From: Sphaerulina vaccinii
Lineage: Eukaryota > Ascomycota > Dothideomycetes > Mycosphaerellales > Mycosphaerellaceae
Assembly: GCA_022570795.1 (NCBI GenBank)
Contig: JAKUDP010000003.1
Location: 2,604,001-2,668,000 of the forward strand
Direction of reading: 5' to 3'
Length of the DNA stretch: 64,000 nt
The notes beneath the pieces are model-generated. The model had not been told where the DNA came from, ran no database searches, and worked only from the letters and a program-made list of their open reading frames with translations. Positions 11,349-24,203 of this stretch are shown here, piece after piece (positions within the stretch are counted from its first letter, which is position 1; each line of letters starts with the position of its first letter). Made by a program: the position numbers and the translations under genes.

Positions 11349-12964
11349 CTAATGCGATGCGTTGTCGTTTCTCTTCCGAATGACGACCTCGAAGTTCTTC
11401 AGTCTGACGAACCAGACCTCGGCGATCTCACACCTATCTCTGCCATCTGGAAAGCCAAAGTCGTGCCGTAAAAGTAGCTGCGGAATGAGCTTCGACATCT
11501 CAAGCACAGCAATATGCTTTCCGATGCATGTACGTTTGCCAGCTCTCCACGCGAGGTTGGCGCGGTCCATTATCTTAAGCTGCTGCGCAGTTGCATTCAG
11601 CCAGCGCTCAGGTCTGAAGGTATCTGCGTCGGATCCATATACTGTGGTATCGCGGGATACAAGGTACGGGTTGCAGCCCACGACAGTGCCTTGTGGTAGG
11701 AAAACGCCGTCTAGACTCATCCCGCCAGGCGGCACGACTCTTTCCAGAAGTAGCCCAAGTATTGGGTGGATTCGTAGGCCTTCTCTGATAACAGCCTGAA
11801 GATATGGCATTGATCTGGCCTTTGCCCACGACATCGGAAGTGTAGGCGACATGTGGTCGATTTCTGTCCTCAGCTTTGCAAGAATATGTGGATTCTTGAT
11901 GAGATGGTAGAAGATCTGGCCATGTCAGCAATGACTTTCAACGACCAATTTAGTGCCCGTACAGCGGACAGGACGATGGCGGTTGTGTCGCTCCCGGCCA
12001 TAACATTGTCCACGTTCCTGTGCAGCAAATGCATCAGCGAAGCTCCATCGACTCTTCACAGAAAAGCGCCATACCAAGAACGAATCAAGTCATCGGTGAC
12101 GATATCCGGGTGTCTGCGCTGGGCCTCGTGACATCGAGCGAGGAAATCGGGAGCACCGTTAGACTTCTGTTTCGAGTCTTCGCTGACGCGCTGGTCAATG
12201 CACTTGGCGCAGACTCGAACAATAGGATGAGTCGGCAGAAGTCGTGTAGAAAGGCCCATGACCATCGAAGTCAACCATCTGACGTGCGCCATGATTGTTC
12301 CGAGCCAGAGCTTTTCTCGAACATCGGCGATAATGCCATCGACATCTGAGCATGTATCCAGAAATCCAAGCTTAGTAGAGAAGCAGATCTCCCCAAGGCA
12401 ATCGAATGCCCACATCTGCAACCACAGACAGAAGTCGACAGGTGTCCCAGTAGCCGCAAAGGCATCCAAACGATCCTGAAATAGTCGTGTACAATTGTCG
12501 ATCTTCGTTTCGTAGTCAACAATGTTGGAAATGCTGTATGCGTGGGCGATCGGTCGTTTGATTTGATTGTGATGAGACTCATCCATCGTGGTGAAGATGC
12601 TGGGCGTGACCTTTCCATTGCACGGAACTCGAAAGACTTAATAGAAGTCGCTCTTGGCAAGGACAGGAGCAAAGCCGTAGATTTGTGGTATCAGGTCCGG
12701 ATCAGAGACTGAGACTGTGCGGGGCCCGACGCGAACAAGGCTGGACTTGTACTTGTGGTGCAAGCGCAACCGAGTCTTATAGCCTCTTCCCAAAGCCGCA
12801 TCATACAGCATCCAGAAGTTGGTACATCCGGCTAGAAATGGGCCTGGTAGGTCGCGCAAGTGGACCTGATATTTGTTCCGGATTGCGAGTATAGCGCCTG
12901 CGGCCAGCAAGAGAACCGAGACATACCAGATTGATTCAGCAAGAGTGACCAAGAACACAGCCAT
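11349..12964 (-). CDS. Cytochrome P450, pisatin-demethylase-like, with one in-frame stop
   Basis: Membrane-anchored monooxygenase. Exons are 12964-12075, 12017-11963 and 11915-11349, with introns of 57 and 47 bp; the spliced length is 504 codons. Visible features are an N-terminal transmembrane anchor, a proline hinge (LRDLPGPFL), the I-helix AGSDTTA, the K-helix EGLR, FRPERW, and a heme loop ending GKRTCIGKHIA. The heme loop has Trp where Phe is usual (AWRAGKRTC). A TAA at 12640-12638 interrupts the frame just after KSDFY. The reading frame then continues directly (VFRVPCNGK...) with family-like sequence on both sides. No plausible intron removes the stop. A single A-to-T change of a Lys AAA codon would produce it. 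The gene is probably a young pseudogene, unless this is a sequencing error. Confidence 0.85.
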
Positions 12965-14127
12965 GATTGCTGAATGGATCCAGACACGGCACGCCTGAAG
13001 TTATGACTGTGAACATCTTGAGCGTCCTCGAGTCCAGCAGAGCTCAAGGAGCTACCGCATGAAGCTCATTCTGCAGCCCGTGCTGGTAAGCACTACACAG
13101 AGAGCTCTACATGCTTGTCGCGAGGAACGACGCCTTAAGGTGTGGCAAGCATGCACATCATGCCATAGCAGGCTGTTAGGGCCTGCACAACCTTGACGCG
13201 GGTGGTTGTCGATGTGCTAGAACGCTGCTCGCTGCAAGTCCGTGGAAGCGAACGTCGGCGCCGTTGCCACATGATGACCCTGATAGCTATGCGATGGAAA
13301 AGGAGTTGGAGGCGGAAGTTGGGAGTGGTGTTGTTCAACACAACACAACCTGGTCGTCGCTCTGACACCACGTCTTCTCCTTTCCAGCAAACACTATGCC
13401 AGCTACAGACCTAATCACCCACAGTGGTATACTGTCGATAGTGTCTCGAAGCATTGATGCTGAAGTCATTGGGTCACCTCTCCGCATTGGGATATTGCTC
13501 TAATAGCAGCCCACGAGCAGCTTCATGTGGCAGATGCGACCTAAATCAATAGGAAAGGCATCGAGCGCAGAGTCCAGGGCGACTTCCGTCAGCTGTCAGC
13601 TGCGACATCCAGGTCACTCACGCGTCTCTAGTAGCTACTGCCGCGAAGATCAAGAAGAAGCCGCCATATCAAACTTCACCCAGCTCATCCATTGTATGAC
13701 GGGTCTTCTGCTATAATATGGCACCCTCCAGCTGGCAAGACAAGACGTGCATCTTGCACAGTTCGAACCCTTTGCTATTTCAACGGCCAGATACTAGACA
13801 AGATCTTTGCAAGCATGACCTACGTCACAAACGAAGACATCCTTGCAAGTCTTCCAGTCCGAAGTAGGCCGAGATATGCGCCTATCGCCACACAATCGCT
13901 TCCTTCCAAGAACTAGCGCTTCGCTTGCACGAAGAATATGAACGGAGCGGGTTCCTTATCAAGCGATATCTTGGCCGGCTGAACGTAGGCAAAGAAAGAA
14001 TGCTTGGGAAACGCAAGTGCAGCGTCGTCTGCGAAAGACCAGAGAAGTGTTCGAAGTTTTCCTTTTGACCATTACAACTTACCTGCAGAAGCGAACTCGA
14101 ACCTCTCCAGCATTCCAGTCGACAGCC
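12965..14127. other. Divergent intergenic region between P450 and old yellow enzyme
   Basis: About 1.16 kb between the two gene starts. No coding sequence is supported, and short frames inside have no recognisable features. It probably carries both promoters. Confidence 0.5.
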
Positions 14128-15258
14128 ATGTCTCCGCCCTTCGCGACCAGGCTCTTTTCGCCACTTCAAATCGGAAACATCAAACTCAAGCACCGCGTAG
14201 TAATGGCGCCCCTGACCAGATTCCGCGTCAACAAAGACCACATCCCACTAGCAGACATGGTCTCCTCACACTACACCCAACGCTGCTCAGAGCCTGGAGG
14301 TCTCATAATCACAGAAACAAACATAATATCTCCCGAACATGGCGGAGCACCACACATGCCCGGCCTCTACAACGCCCAACAAATCGCAGCATGGAAACAA
14401 ATCGTCTCTGCAGTCCACGCCAAAGGCTGCTATATCTTCGCCCAACTCATCAGCATCGGAAGAGTCGCAGACCCCAATTTACTAGAACAAGAAGGGCCCT
14501 ACCCAGTAATAAGTTCAAGTCCTACACCTTTCACCTCAGGCGGCTCACCTCACGCTCTCACAAAGGAAGAAATCAGCGACACAATCTCAAAATTCGCCCA
14601 AGCAGCCCGTAACGCAGTCTTCGAAGCAGGTTTCGACGGCGTAGAAGTCCACGGCGCAAACGGCTACTTAGTAGACCAATTCACTCAAGACGTCTGCAAC
14701 ACCCGAGACGACGAATATGGCGGCTCTGTCCCAAACCGATCCAGATTCGCGATAGAAATCGCTCGCGCCCTCTGCGAAGCTGTCGGACCTGAAAGAGTAG
14801 CTTTCCGCCTATCACCATTCAGTACATTTCAAGGAATGAAAATGGCCGATCCCATCTCTCAATTCACCAACCTGATTGAGAAACTCAAAGGATTGAATCT
14901 CGCATATCTACACCTCGTGGAATCTCGAGTGGTGAATAATGTTGATTGCGAAAAAGAAGAAGTTTTGGAGCCATTTCTTGAAATTTGGGGGAAAGTCTCT
15001 CCAGTTTTGGTGGCTGGAGGGTTCACGCCTGAATCGGCGAAATTTGCTGTTGATGTGGAGTATAAGGATAATGATGTTGCTGTGGTGTTTGGAAGGCATT
15101 ATATTGCGAATCCGGATCTACCTTTCAGGATCAGGCATGGGTTGGAGTTGGAGAAGTACGATAGAAGCACATTTTACACGCCAGAGAAGGCTGAGGGGTA
15201 TCTGGATTGTCCTTTTAGTGAAGAGTATCTGAAAGAGCGACGTTTGTCGAAGCGATAA
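14128..15258 (+). CDS. Old yellow enzyme family ene-reductase (FMN-dependent)
   Basis: A TIM-barrel FMN oxidoreductase of 377 aa without introns, starting MSPPFATRLFSPLQIG; the frame is open upstream but that part is leader-like. It shows LKHRVVMAPLTRFR, the active-site stretch VEVHGANGYLVDQF (His, Asn and Tyr of the catalytic H-x2-N-x-Y set kept), DEYGGSVPNRSRF, and the phosphate-binding end VVFGRHYIANPDLP. The usual QLWH-GR segment reads AQLISIGR, so a conserved Trp position is changed. Family members reduce activated C=C bonds using NADPH. The natural substrate is unknown. Its position beside a P450 and a regulator fits a tailoring role. Confidence 0.92.
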   Translation: MSPPFATRLFSPLQIGNIKLKHRVVMAPLTRFRVNKDHIPLADMVSSHYTQRCSEPGGLIITETNIISPEHGGAPHMPGLYNAQQIAAWKQIVSAVHAKGCYIFAQLISIGRVADPNLLEQEGPYPVISSSPTPFTSGGSPHALTKEEISDTISKFAQAARNAVFEAGFDGVEVHGANGYLVDQFTQDVCNTRDDEYGGSVPNRSRFAIEIARALCEAVGPERVAFRLSPFSTFQGMKMADPISQFTNLIEKLKGLNLAYLHLVESRVVNNVDCEKEEVLEPFLEIWGKVSPVLVAGGFTPESAKFAVDVEYKDNDVAVVFGRHYIANPDLPFRIRHGLELEKYDRSTFYTPEKAEGYLDCPFSEEYLKERRLSKR

Positions 15259-15751
15259 ACTAGAGATAGAGAAGTAAACGAATGTGAACTTCTTTGATTC
15301 CAATCGTGTTATCCGAACATAGTTTCTACTTCGTTTTCTGCTTTGCAGTTTCCTCGCACTACAATACAGTCTGCCCCATTGCAGACCAATAAGAGTACAA
15401 GGTACAGTTCCCATCCTTGCCGCCATGCATGTTTACTCACTTGGATATCAGAAACCGAGAAGGAACTCCATAAACTCCGTAAAGACAAAATTGCCCCGCC
15501 ACCCAGTCCCATTGCAGCATCATGCACTTCCCGTTCACTATATATTGTTTCGCGCCAGTGCTTCGCATAAGTATGTCCATATTATGATATGTTGGAGGTG
15601 TACGTCGTGCTGGTATGTCCCAGACCGCAATATGCTCGAGTGCCGACATGTGTAGTGATGAAGTACGTATCTACCATCCAGCCCACTGCAGGTCGCCCGT
15701 ACTTGTCGCAGCGAGCCCATAAAGCAGCTGAGGGTCGATAGTAAGATGTTC
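15259..15751. other. Intergenic spacer between convergent genes
   Basis: About 490 bp between the stops of the old yellow enzyme and the KDM5-type gene. It should hold both 3' untranslated regions. No gene is seen. Confidence 0.5.
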
Positions 15752-18700
15752 CTAATTTCCTTCCTTTGGCTCGTCGAGCTGGTGTGTAGTCTCTGCTGCT
15801 GTGTTAACTGCGTCTGCCATGTCGATGTCTCCAGAAGTCGTTGCAGGTGCGCTCGTTGGCAGTTCTTTGCTTTCGCGAACGTCATTCGCACTTTCGAGAC
15901 CAGAAACGCCGAAGTTATCGTCAGCTTCATGTACCAAGTCCGCAAAGACATTATCCATATGCGCACCAGCACTCTGCTGGCTGCCACTGAATCCGGGGCT
16001 GTTGATCCCGGCAGTCGTTATGAAGGCGGCATTCGATGCAGATGAAACGTCAGGCTGCTTAGGCGAGTCGAACATCGAACCACTCGGAATCATGCCACCA
16101 GGACGATTGCCAAAGTCTGGACTAGTCCGGTTGCCATTGCTAGGATTGCCACCGCCTGGCTGAGTGGAAGGAGTGTTGAACATATCGTTCATGCCAAACA
16201 TCTGTGAGCTGAATCCGGGAGGCGGCGGCGAAGCATGACCACTATTGTAACCATGGAACATCGCAGGAGAGCCAAGGCGTTGTTGACGGCCTCCTAGCAG
16301 CGTGGACACAGGCTGGTAGGTGTCACTCGAAGTAGGATATGACGGCTGTTCATGAGCCTGGCTACCCTGTCTCTGTTGGCTGGCGGCCATGTGGCGTTCC
16401 TGGGGTGTCTCGTAGCCTAGACCAGGGGTGTGCGCTGCTGGCATCGGCATAGAATTGACTTTAGTCTTGAAAGTGTCAAGATCAGTTGTGAATGCGGGAT
16501 CGTTGAGTTCGAGCACAGCTTTGACTTTGAGCAGTCGGTCTCTGTTCGCGTGGGGCTCTTGAGCGAGGAACTCGTCAACGATAGGATGCCCAGCTGTGGT
16601 GCCGAGTACCTGAATGGCAAGCGCTGTAAGATGCTTGCGAACCTTTTCTTGTGGCACCGGTGTGAGACCAGTGGGATACGGCTGTGCCGAGTTCGAAGAG
16701 CCGGGCAAGCCTGGAGTCATGGACCCAGGTGGCGAGGTACTGTTCATTGCTGGCTGCAGAGGCATGCCACCAACCACGTCAGACTGTTTCCGTTTCGCGA
16801 CATGAGGCTTCATCTTATACTGCGTAGGCAGGTCCTCAGGGTTGGTAATCCCAAGTTGAGCCATGAGTTTCTGTTGCTTGGTTGGACGCGGCTTACGCGT
16901 GGAGTGCGACGCATCAGTCAACGGTGGCGCCTCTGGCGCAACTTTAGCGAGACGATGCAGCTGTTGACGCAGGTAATTGGTCTCGTGTGCAAGTAAAATG
17001 TCCGCTCCTTCAACTTTGCGCAGGTAAAAGCGTAGTATGCTGACTTCTTCCGGAGTTGGCTCCATCGATGGCTCGACATAAGGACGAATGAAGTCTCGGA
17101 ATACTTGGCCAAACTCGCAGATGTTCGATAGAGTCTTCTCCTCAACAGGCTGGAATGGCAGCGTTTCCAGTTCATCAAACCAGGCTTGCAGGTCTTCCAG
17201 CTTGGGCCGAGCGGCATCACGCGGTATCTTGACTCGCCAATCGCAGATCGGGCAGGTGTACTTATCATCCTCCTTCACCTTGCCACGGGCGATTTTCAGG
17301 CACTTTCCGTGGTACCATTCATGGCAGATTTCGCACTCAATCATCATGCCAGCTTCAGACTTTCTACATATGCAGAACACGTCCCTGCTAGAAGTGCTGC
17401 CCTCTGTTATAGGTACCTCGCCTTCTGCTGGGCTGCCCGCGCGGGAGGCTGGTTCGACAGGACCTCTGGGCTTGTCTTCAATGTCGAAGCACGATTGATT
17501 ACGCATGTCCACGGTATGCATATGCTGTTGCAGGATATGCAATGGTGCATTGGCTTTGCCGAACAGCTTCTTGCCTCGTCGCATCCAGTCCTCGTGCCGC
17601 TTCGACTCCTTCTCGAGATCGATCGTCCCATTGGGTTTGCTTTGCAGTTCATCGAGAGCATCGATGACTTCCTTCATCTCGTTGTAGTGTGGTCGCTTGC
17701 GGAAGTCCGGATCTTTGCTACGCTCAACAAGTGACACTATCTTATCTTGTATTTCGCGCTGCTTCTTGAGAATTGCTTCTACTGCATCGTGTGTTTCCTT
17801 TGTCACCGGGAGTGTCGACGCTTGTCGGGACAGCGCGTCAAGTTGCTGATAGTGTACTTGCTCGACTGCCATGAGCTCCTTAGCCTTCTGCTCCCACAGC
17901 TCGCCTTGCGCCTTGTGCTCTTTGAAGAAGACAACATCAGGGTTGGTGTCTGGCACACCAATTTCAGCACCTTCACTGAGGAACTTCTCGATGTCGCTCA
18001 AGCTCTCGGTCTGTTTTCCGGTTTCGGAATTCGGCTTCTTCGCTTTGGCGCCATCGTTCCATCGTAAGCGCTTGAGCACTTTCTCAATTTGTTCGATCTC
18101 AGGCATATCCACGTGAAAGTCCTTGGCGCGCTCGAGTAACTCTTCGAAGTCTTCCGTCTTCTTGGCCAGGATATTACCCAATGCGGCGTGCGCATCTGTT
18201 TGGAAGTCCTCGATATTAGTTGCTCGCTCGCGCAATGTCTCAATCTCTGAGCAGTCGAAGCCGATCTTGTCTGCGCTTTCAAGAAGATTGTAGATGTTGG
18301 ATATCTTGCGCAACTCCTTGTCACGCTCTTCTTGTTCCGCAGCCTTGGTGCCCTTCCTCCACACCTTTTCGCTCTTCCGACGATTTGTCTGCTTGCGGGT
18401 GATGTAGCTAGTGGCCTCTTCGACCCACTCATTGCACCGGTCCACGAAACGACGAAGATCAGGAAGCTGTGGAAGCTCATATTGTATCTTGTCGCCCTCA
18501 CTCAAAAGAGTCCTGAGGTGCTTAAGCGAAGGTCGAGGACTGTCTTCCAGTTCCTTGGCGACCTTCGCAGCCCACGCTTCTGGAATGTTGGCCTTGTCAA
18601 CGACTCTTTGCACTGTTGACGACAGAACATCGTCTGTCATGCGATAGTACACAACATGTTCGCCGTTCTGTCCAGAGTATCTCTCCGACTCCAACGCATC

Positions 18701-21543
18701 GCAACACTCGTAGCTGCCGGCGTGCAGCAGGCAGAGGACTTTCTTGGTCTTCTTGCATTGATACCGTGACAGATGGCAGTAAGCTTTGCAGAAGGTGCAG
18801 ATCACCTCCTCTTCTTCTGTGGCAGGATCAATAGCCTCTGGTTCATCTGCATAGCGAGGCCCGACGTATGGGTCTTGTTGCTGGGTTCCTGTCTCCGGCT
18901 CGACACTTCCCATAAAGTGCTGCCGAGTGGCGAGCTCATCGTCGCGCATACGTTCCATTGCCGGTGCCAGCCATTTGGAAGTGCGTATAGTATTGTCCCG
19001 TGATGCTGCAGTAAGCAGCATTTCATCGTGCGAGAAGCATGGCTGTTTTCTGTAGTCCCGCAGCCTCTTGACGCCCTCATGGCCAAAGGGCTCCCAATCG
19101 TGCGGAGCAAAGTTGACAGCCTCGTTGAAATTGAAGCCTTGGTTGAAGCCAGCGTGGTACGCACGCGGAAAAGTGATCACGAACTCGCCAGCATGTTGAT
19201 CGATCGCGTACACCTTGACCCCAGCTTTTCGTAGCTTCTCTGGCCTCGCGAGAGTGACAAGCTGGAACAGAAGATCTGGCTGTGTTTCGAAAAGCTCAGG
19301 CACCTCCCGCTTCATTGCTTCTTCAAACTTGTAAGAATCCTCCCCAGGAATGCCGTACCAAGTCTTGGTTTCACCGAAGTGCTGATAGTTCGCAGAATAT
19401 GTGTAGTGGTCCTCATTGTGCCAGCAAAATGTGGAGAAGACCATGCCAACGTACAGCCACGGTACAGTCATACCAGAAACATCAGATTTGATGTGTCGAA
19501 ATAAGGACTCCTTGTCGAGCGGCATGATGTTCAAGTTCCAAGGATCTGTTGAATATTGATCGCGTGGGTGCTTTTCAATCGTCGGGAAGCCGCTGCCGTG
19601 TGTCGTGGAGTGGATGTCTGCGCCATACTCCACTTCTGTAGCATCTGAAATGTCCTCGACAAGTCGCCAGAACTCCCTCTCCACGTCGTCTTCTTCCAGG
19701 TGATGCTTAGTCTCGTTGAACGGGCTGTATTGTCGCGGCATTGTATTAAAATGGTGCTCTTTAAACTCGTTCGCCTTTCTCTGGAAGCCGGAAAGAGAGT
19801 ACACATCTCCTTCGTCGAAGCCATACTCATTGGTTCCTACCAGACAGCGCGGACAATGCCACTCGTGTGCAGGTGCTTGCTTCAGTGGAGGTTCCAGGCA
19901 GTACATGTGGTAAGTGTCGCCACAGCTTTCGCACTTCAATTGCTTGTGAGGCTCGTTTGGAGTCAAGCAATTCTCGCACACTTCGCCTGGGCTATAATTC
20001 CCGCGTTCACGATTCGCTTGAAGCTGCTTTGGACCCATCCGGGAATGGTGCATGTTGCTACCCGCAACAGTGGGGACATCATTCCGCAGCCGCTTACTCC
20101 TACGCTCGAGCTGCGTTACTTCATCGGGAGTCAGTTCGGCGTGCTGTCGCTTGAGAGATGCAACGCCATTCGGGTTGGGCGCAATATGTTGAGGAGGCAT
20201 ATGCGGGGGACTACTTTCCATTGGATGCTGCGGAGGACCGATGTGTGGGTGATGCATCCCATTCATGCCGTTGACAGCTGTGAAGCCACTTGGACCAGGC
20301 TGTAAAGGCGGTGGATGTGGAGGTAGCGCATTCACCGGAGTGAAGCCCCCAGCATTCACAGGCGTGAAACCACCAGTACTAGGCGGTGGTGCCATATGAG
20401 GCGGAGGCTGCGGAGTTCCGAATTGCGGAGGCGGAGGAGGATGTGGTGCCTCATGCTGGTGCGTTGGATGCATGATCTCGTGATTGCCTGGAAATGGTGG
20501 ATGCGGGCTGTGTCCGTTGAGCGAAGCATGTAATGCAGCAGAGGCGTGCAATGTAGATGCATGTTCTCCTGGTGTCGATCCCGGCGGTCGCTTCACTGGT
20601 GACGGACCTGGTGATGGTGTGTAAGGACCTCCATTCATCATCTCGATGTGATGGTGTACACCCGGCTTTGCCAATCTCAGGTACTCTTCGTATGGCAAGA
20701 GCCACTTTTGATATGAGTTCTTCAGCGACGTCGACAGCGACGACATGATCTTGCCGCTGTAGCCCAGATCTCTGCCCACCTCTGCCCATCTCTTGCCCTT
20801 GCACACCTGCTCAAAGCCGCCCTTGCGCTCCACCGTCTTTTTGAGTCGATATAGGTCGAGAGGTCGTTTGTCGACGCTAGGGAAGCGATTCAGGTTATGT
20901 CCATTCTGCTTGTGGAACTTGGCGAGTTGGTCAAGGTAGTCGTTGTTGACTCTGTTACCACCTTCGACCGAGTTCAACTCTTGACGTCGCGTTCGGAAGT
21001 GGAAACGCTATTCGAACGTCACGTTAGCCATACTATCTCTACTGCACTGCGATGTTCCATGGGTATTGAAAGTGCAAGAATGATGCATACCTCAGTATTG
21101 ATGGCAAATGGTGGGTTCCAGTTCTCGGGAGGCACCACCTTGACTATGCCATACTTGCTGCCCTCTGGGGCGATCTTTCGCATATATTCCATGGGATCAC
21201 GGAACTCGTCCTCTGTGGGTCTATAGATGGGCGCATTCGGGATATCGAACAGTCGCGATCGCCTCGTGGGATATATTCGTGTATTCGGCTGCCCTCTTCG
21301 CTCGACTGTAGACAGATCCAGCGGCTCAGCACGCCGTGCACTGAGCGGAATGGCATGATTATTGCCGGACGGAGGGCCATTCAGAGTTCCCGGGACTGCG
21401 GGAGTCTTCGACTGCTTCTTCGACGACGACGGACCTGGCGATTCGGTCGCTGCTGTCGATGGTCCTGCTATGGGCGACGGTCGGGCTGGCGGCGCGGCCA
21501 TGGCAAGACCTCCGCCGCCGCCAGTGCTGGGAGGCTGCACCAT
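15752..21543 (-). CDS. KDM5/JARID1-type histone H3K4 demethylase
   Basis: Nuclear Fe(II)/2-oxoglutarate demethylase. The ATG is at 21543; exons are 21543-21091 and 21007-15752 with an 83-bp intron, giving 1902 aa. Domains in order are JmjN (about residues 95-145), ARID (about 165-260), PHD1 (CENCLTPNEP..., about 490), JmjC (about 600-760), a C5HC2 zinc finger (CTFCKAYCH..., about 885), a PLU-1-like helical region, PHD2 (FCICRKSEAG..., about 1355), and a Gln/Ser/Pro-rich tail. Iron ligands are visible as His-x-Glu in FCWHNEDHYTY (about residue 680) and the distal His in FPRAYHAGFNQGFN, so it should be active. The splice joins NTE to RFHFRTRRQELNSVEGG, typical for the family. It is transcribed divergently from SLX1. 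Confidence 0.95.
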
Positions 21544-22079
21544 ACTCGGATCACTGATGATGCATTCGATCGACTCGTACTGTCCAGACACTCAAGAGGG
21601 TGTGTTGATGTAGTGTGTTGATGATATGGAGAGTGGGATGTCGTGGTGTGCGGAGGGCAGCAAAGGTATGCGAATAGATGGTTCCGGCTCGCTCGAAGTT
21701 CAAGCCACACAACTATGTCCAGCTGGACCGTCTTTCCTTCCAACTTATACTTTGCGCGCCACTTTATCGGCTAGTATGAAAAGCGCGTTATGTATTTTTC
21801 ACTTCACTCATCTGACCGATCGCAGGTGTATCTCGCAAGCATCAGCATCTCGTAGTAAGAGTGTCAGGTGCGTTGCGAAAGAAGAGAAGTGCCATATCGT
21901 GTCCGCTATTTCGAGCTCCACTTTGCCGGGAGAGCCGCAAGCTAAGCAGGGATTGTTTGAAGTGCGGTCGAAGGAGCGAATCACATCCATCTTGCCTGTT
22001 GACTTCACCCACAACCTCACTCTCCATCAGTCACAGTCTATCGCGTCGCTTTCATGCTTCTGTTAACTTGCCGGCGACT
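21544..22079. promoter_or_regulatory. Divergent promoter region, KDM5-type gene and SLX1
   Basis: 536 bp between two start codons pointing apart. It must carry both core promoters. No TATA-like or other strong motif stands out. Confidence 0.5.
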
Positions 22080-23485
22080 ATGGAGAAGGGCATAGCACCC
22101 ATTCCAGCTTTCTACGCGTGCTACCTGTTGAGATCAATTGCTCGTCATGGGTCGCTGCGAGTTCATTCACTTGTCTTCCCACGACGAGCCGTACTAACAG
22201 CTTCCAGGTACATCGGAAGCACTCCCAACCCACCGCGCCGCCTCAAACAACACAATGGCGAATCGAAAGGCGGAGCTGCGAGAACTTCGAAGGACTCTTT
22301 ACGGCCCTGGGAGATGACTTGCCTTGTGACTGGCTTCCCAAGCAAGATCGCCGCGCTGCAATTCGAGTAAGTTGAGCAGGTCTTGCGTTCTGTTCTGCTT
22401 CACATTTACCTCCTTACACGTTCTTTCCTACACGTAGGAACATCTCGCAGACATGCTTGCTGATATGTGTCAGATGGGCATGGCAGAACCCACAGATGAC
22501 ACGCCACATTACGCCAGATTCTCGGATCACACAAGCAAAGATGACTGAACGCATATCACCCAAGACTGGCAAGTTTCGAAAGCGATCTAAGCGTCCTCGT
22601 CTTTCATTGACAGAACGCTTGCGCAACCTACATCTACTACTACGAGCTCGAAGCTTCCGAAAGTGGCCACTCAAGCTTACATTCTACTGCGAGGATGTGC
22701 ATCGAATGTGGACGAGGCTCGTAGAGCAGACCACTGAACGACTTCCGCCGGGCCTCAATGTCTCCATGGATGAAGCTTCTCGTGCCGCAAAGCCGGGGAA
22801 GCAGCTTGAGAGCGATCCTAATTCCACTGATGCAATACCCATAGGCATTCAAGCACTGGACGTAGGCTATACAAGCTTGAAGCAGCATCTGCAGAAAAGT
22901 CAAGACCTCTTCCGTGTTGATCACTCGGACTTGCAATGCTGCATCTGCCACACGAATGTCCCATCAAGCGGCGCCTCCACACTATTATGCCCCCACGATG
23001 GGTGCTCAGCGGTATCGCACCTGCAGTGTCTAGCGAACACATTCCACGTCAATTCTGGACTTGTAGGAGATTCTGATCTTGTGGTACGCTCAGCTGGCAG
23101 CTGTCCAACTTGTGCTTCGGAGCTGCAGTGGGTGGACTTGGTCAAAGAATTGACCTTGCGAATGCGTGGAGAGAAGGAAGTCAAAGCAATCTTCAAGCCA
23201 AAACGTGCTAGGAAAGGCACAGCAGCGGAAGTTATCGAAGACGAGCCGGACTCATTTGGCGAAGAAGACGATCTGCCAGACATGATTCCAGAGGACGAAT
23301 GGCACCAGATCGGAGACAGCAGTGACGACGAGAATGCCCCTATGAAGCAGCTAAAGGTCAAAGGACTACAGAGCGACCCAAGACCAAATCGCAGGCCGCT
23401 AAAGGCTCTCGCACAATCTCGGACGCCATATTCAGAGCCAGTGATAGAAGACAGCGAATGGGACGAAGCCGAGCTGTTGCCTTGA
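22080..23485 (+). CDS. SLX1: Structure-specific endonuclease subunit SLX1
   Basis: GIY-YIG nuclease that with SLX4 cuts branched DNA. The exons proposed are 22080-22150, 22208-22366 and 22474-23485, giving 413 aa. The nuclease core reads FYACYLLRS...YIGSTPNPPRRLKQHNG, with the catalytic Arg and a Glu in AALQFEWAWQNP, which is created by the second splice. The C-terminal RING/PHD-type finger begins CCICHTNV and ends GSCPTCASEL. The tail is acidic. The first intron has a textbook TACTAAC branch site at its 3' end, but its donor is uncertain: GTCGCT at 22151 keeps frame, and an alternative pair (GTCATG donor with an AACAG acceptor) also would. Confidence 0.9.
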
Positions 23486-23579
23486 GATCAACCGCATACC
23501 GGAGACGAGAACAACAATCATCATCTCTTCATGGGAACGACCATACAGTCATAAGCTACAGACCACCGCGACGCCTACT

Positions 23580-24203
23580 CTACATCCCCATACCAACCCC
23601 AGTGCCTTGGCTCTGCCTCACAAACGCCATCCTCCCGACTGCTGGAATCGTCCCAAAGAACGCAGCATAATTCATGCAGGTTCCTCCCTGATAATCGCTC
23701 CCGAGACAATTGGCCATATCATACTGGTCGCAAAATCCCAAACAATCATTCAGCGTCTTGACGTTGATCCTCTTCCCGACTTCCCGCTTGCCGAAGCTTG
23801 TAATAATAGTTCCAGAAAATCTGTTATCGCAGATGATACCATAAACTGCGCCCATGGAGTCTTGACATTCTTGGCCATTCTGAGATGGACTGCCGGAACA
23901 CAGAGTGGCGTAGTCCGAACATGCTTGGATTGGTGTGCTGGTTGGTGTTGCGAAAGTTGGAGCACTCCACATCGTTGTTGGAGTGGTGTAGACGAACGGT
24001 CGACTGTAAGAAACGGGCGCGAGCCCTGCTACTGGAGCGGCTGTCGTCTGCGAGTCGTCTGGTGCTGATGTAGCTTGGGATATGTCAGCGGGCAGGCAGT
24101 ACTTGTCAGTTGTGTAGGTGTATCACTTACGCGGTGTGACAACTGCTTGGGATGAGACGAGGGGCAGGAGCGCTGCCGCTAGGCAGATGGTGGTGGACCA
24201 CAT
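23580..24203 (-). CDS. Secreted protein with an apple/PAN-like cysteine domain
   Basis: Two exons, 24203-24131 and 24073-23580, with a 57-bp intron, give 188 aa. A signal peptide (MWSTTICLAAALLPLVSS) is followed by a Thr/Pro/Ala-rich linker likely to be O-glycosylated. The C-terminal domain has a cysteine spacing (CSDYATLC..., YGIICDNRFSG..., LNDCLGFCDQYDMANC..., GGTCMNY) like fungal apple/PAN modules. The role is probably surface adhesion or carbohydrate/protein binding outside the cell. It lies next to a larger WSC-domain protein on the same strand. Domain assignment rests on cysteine pattern alone. Confidence 0.75.
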
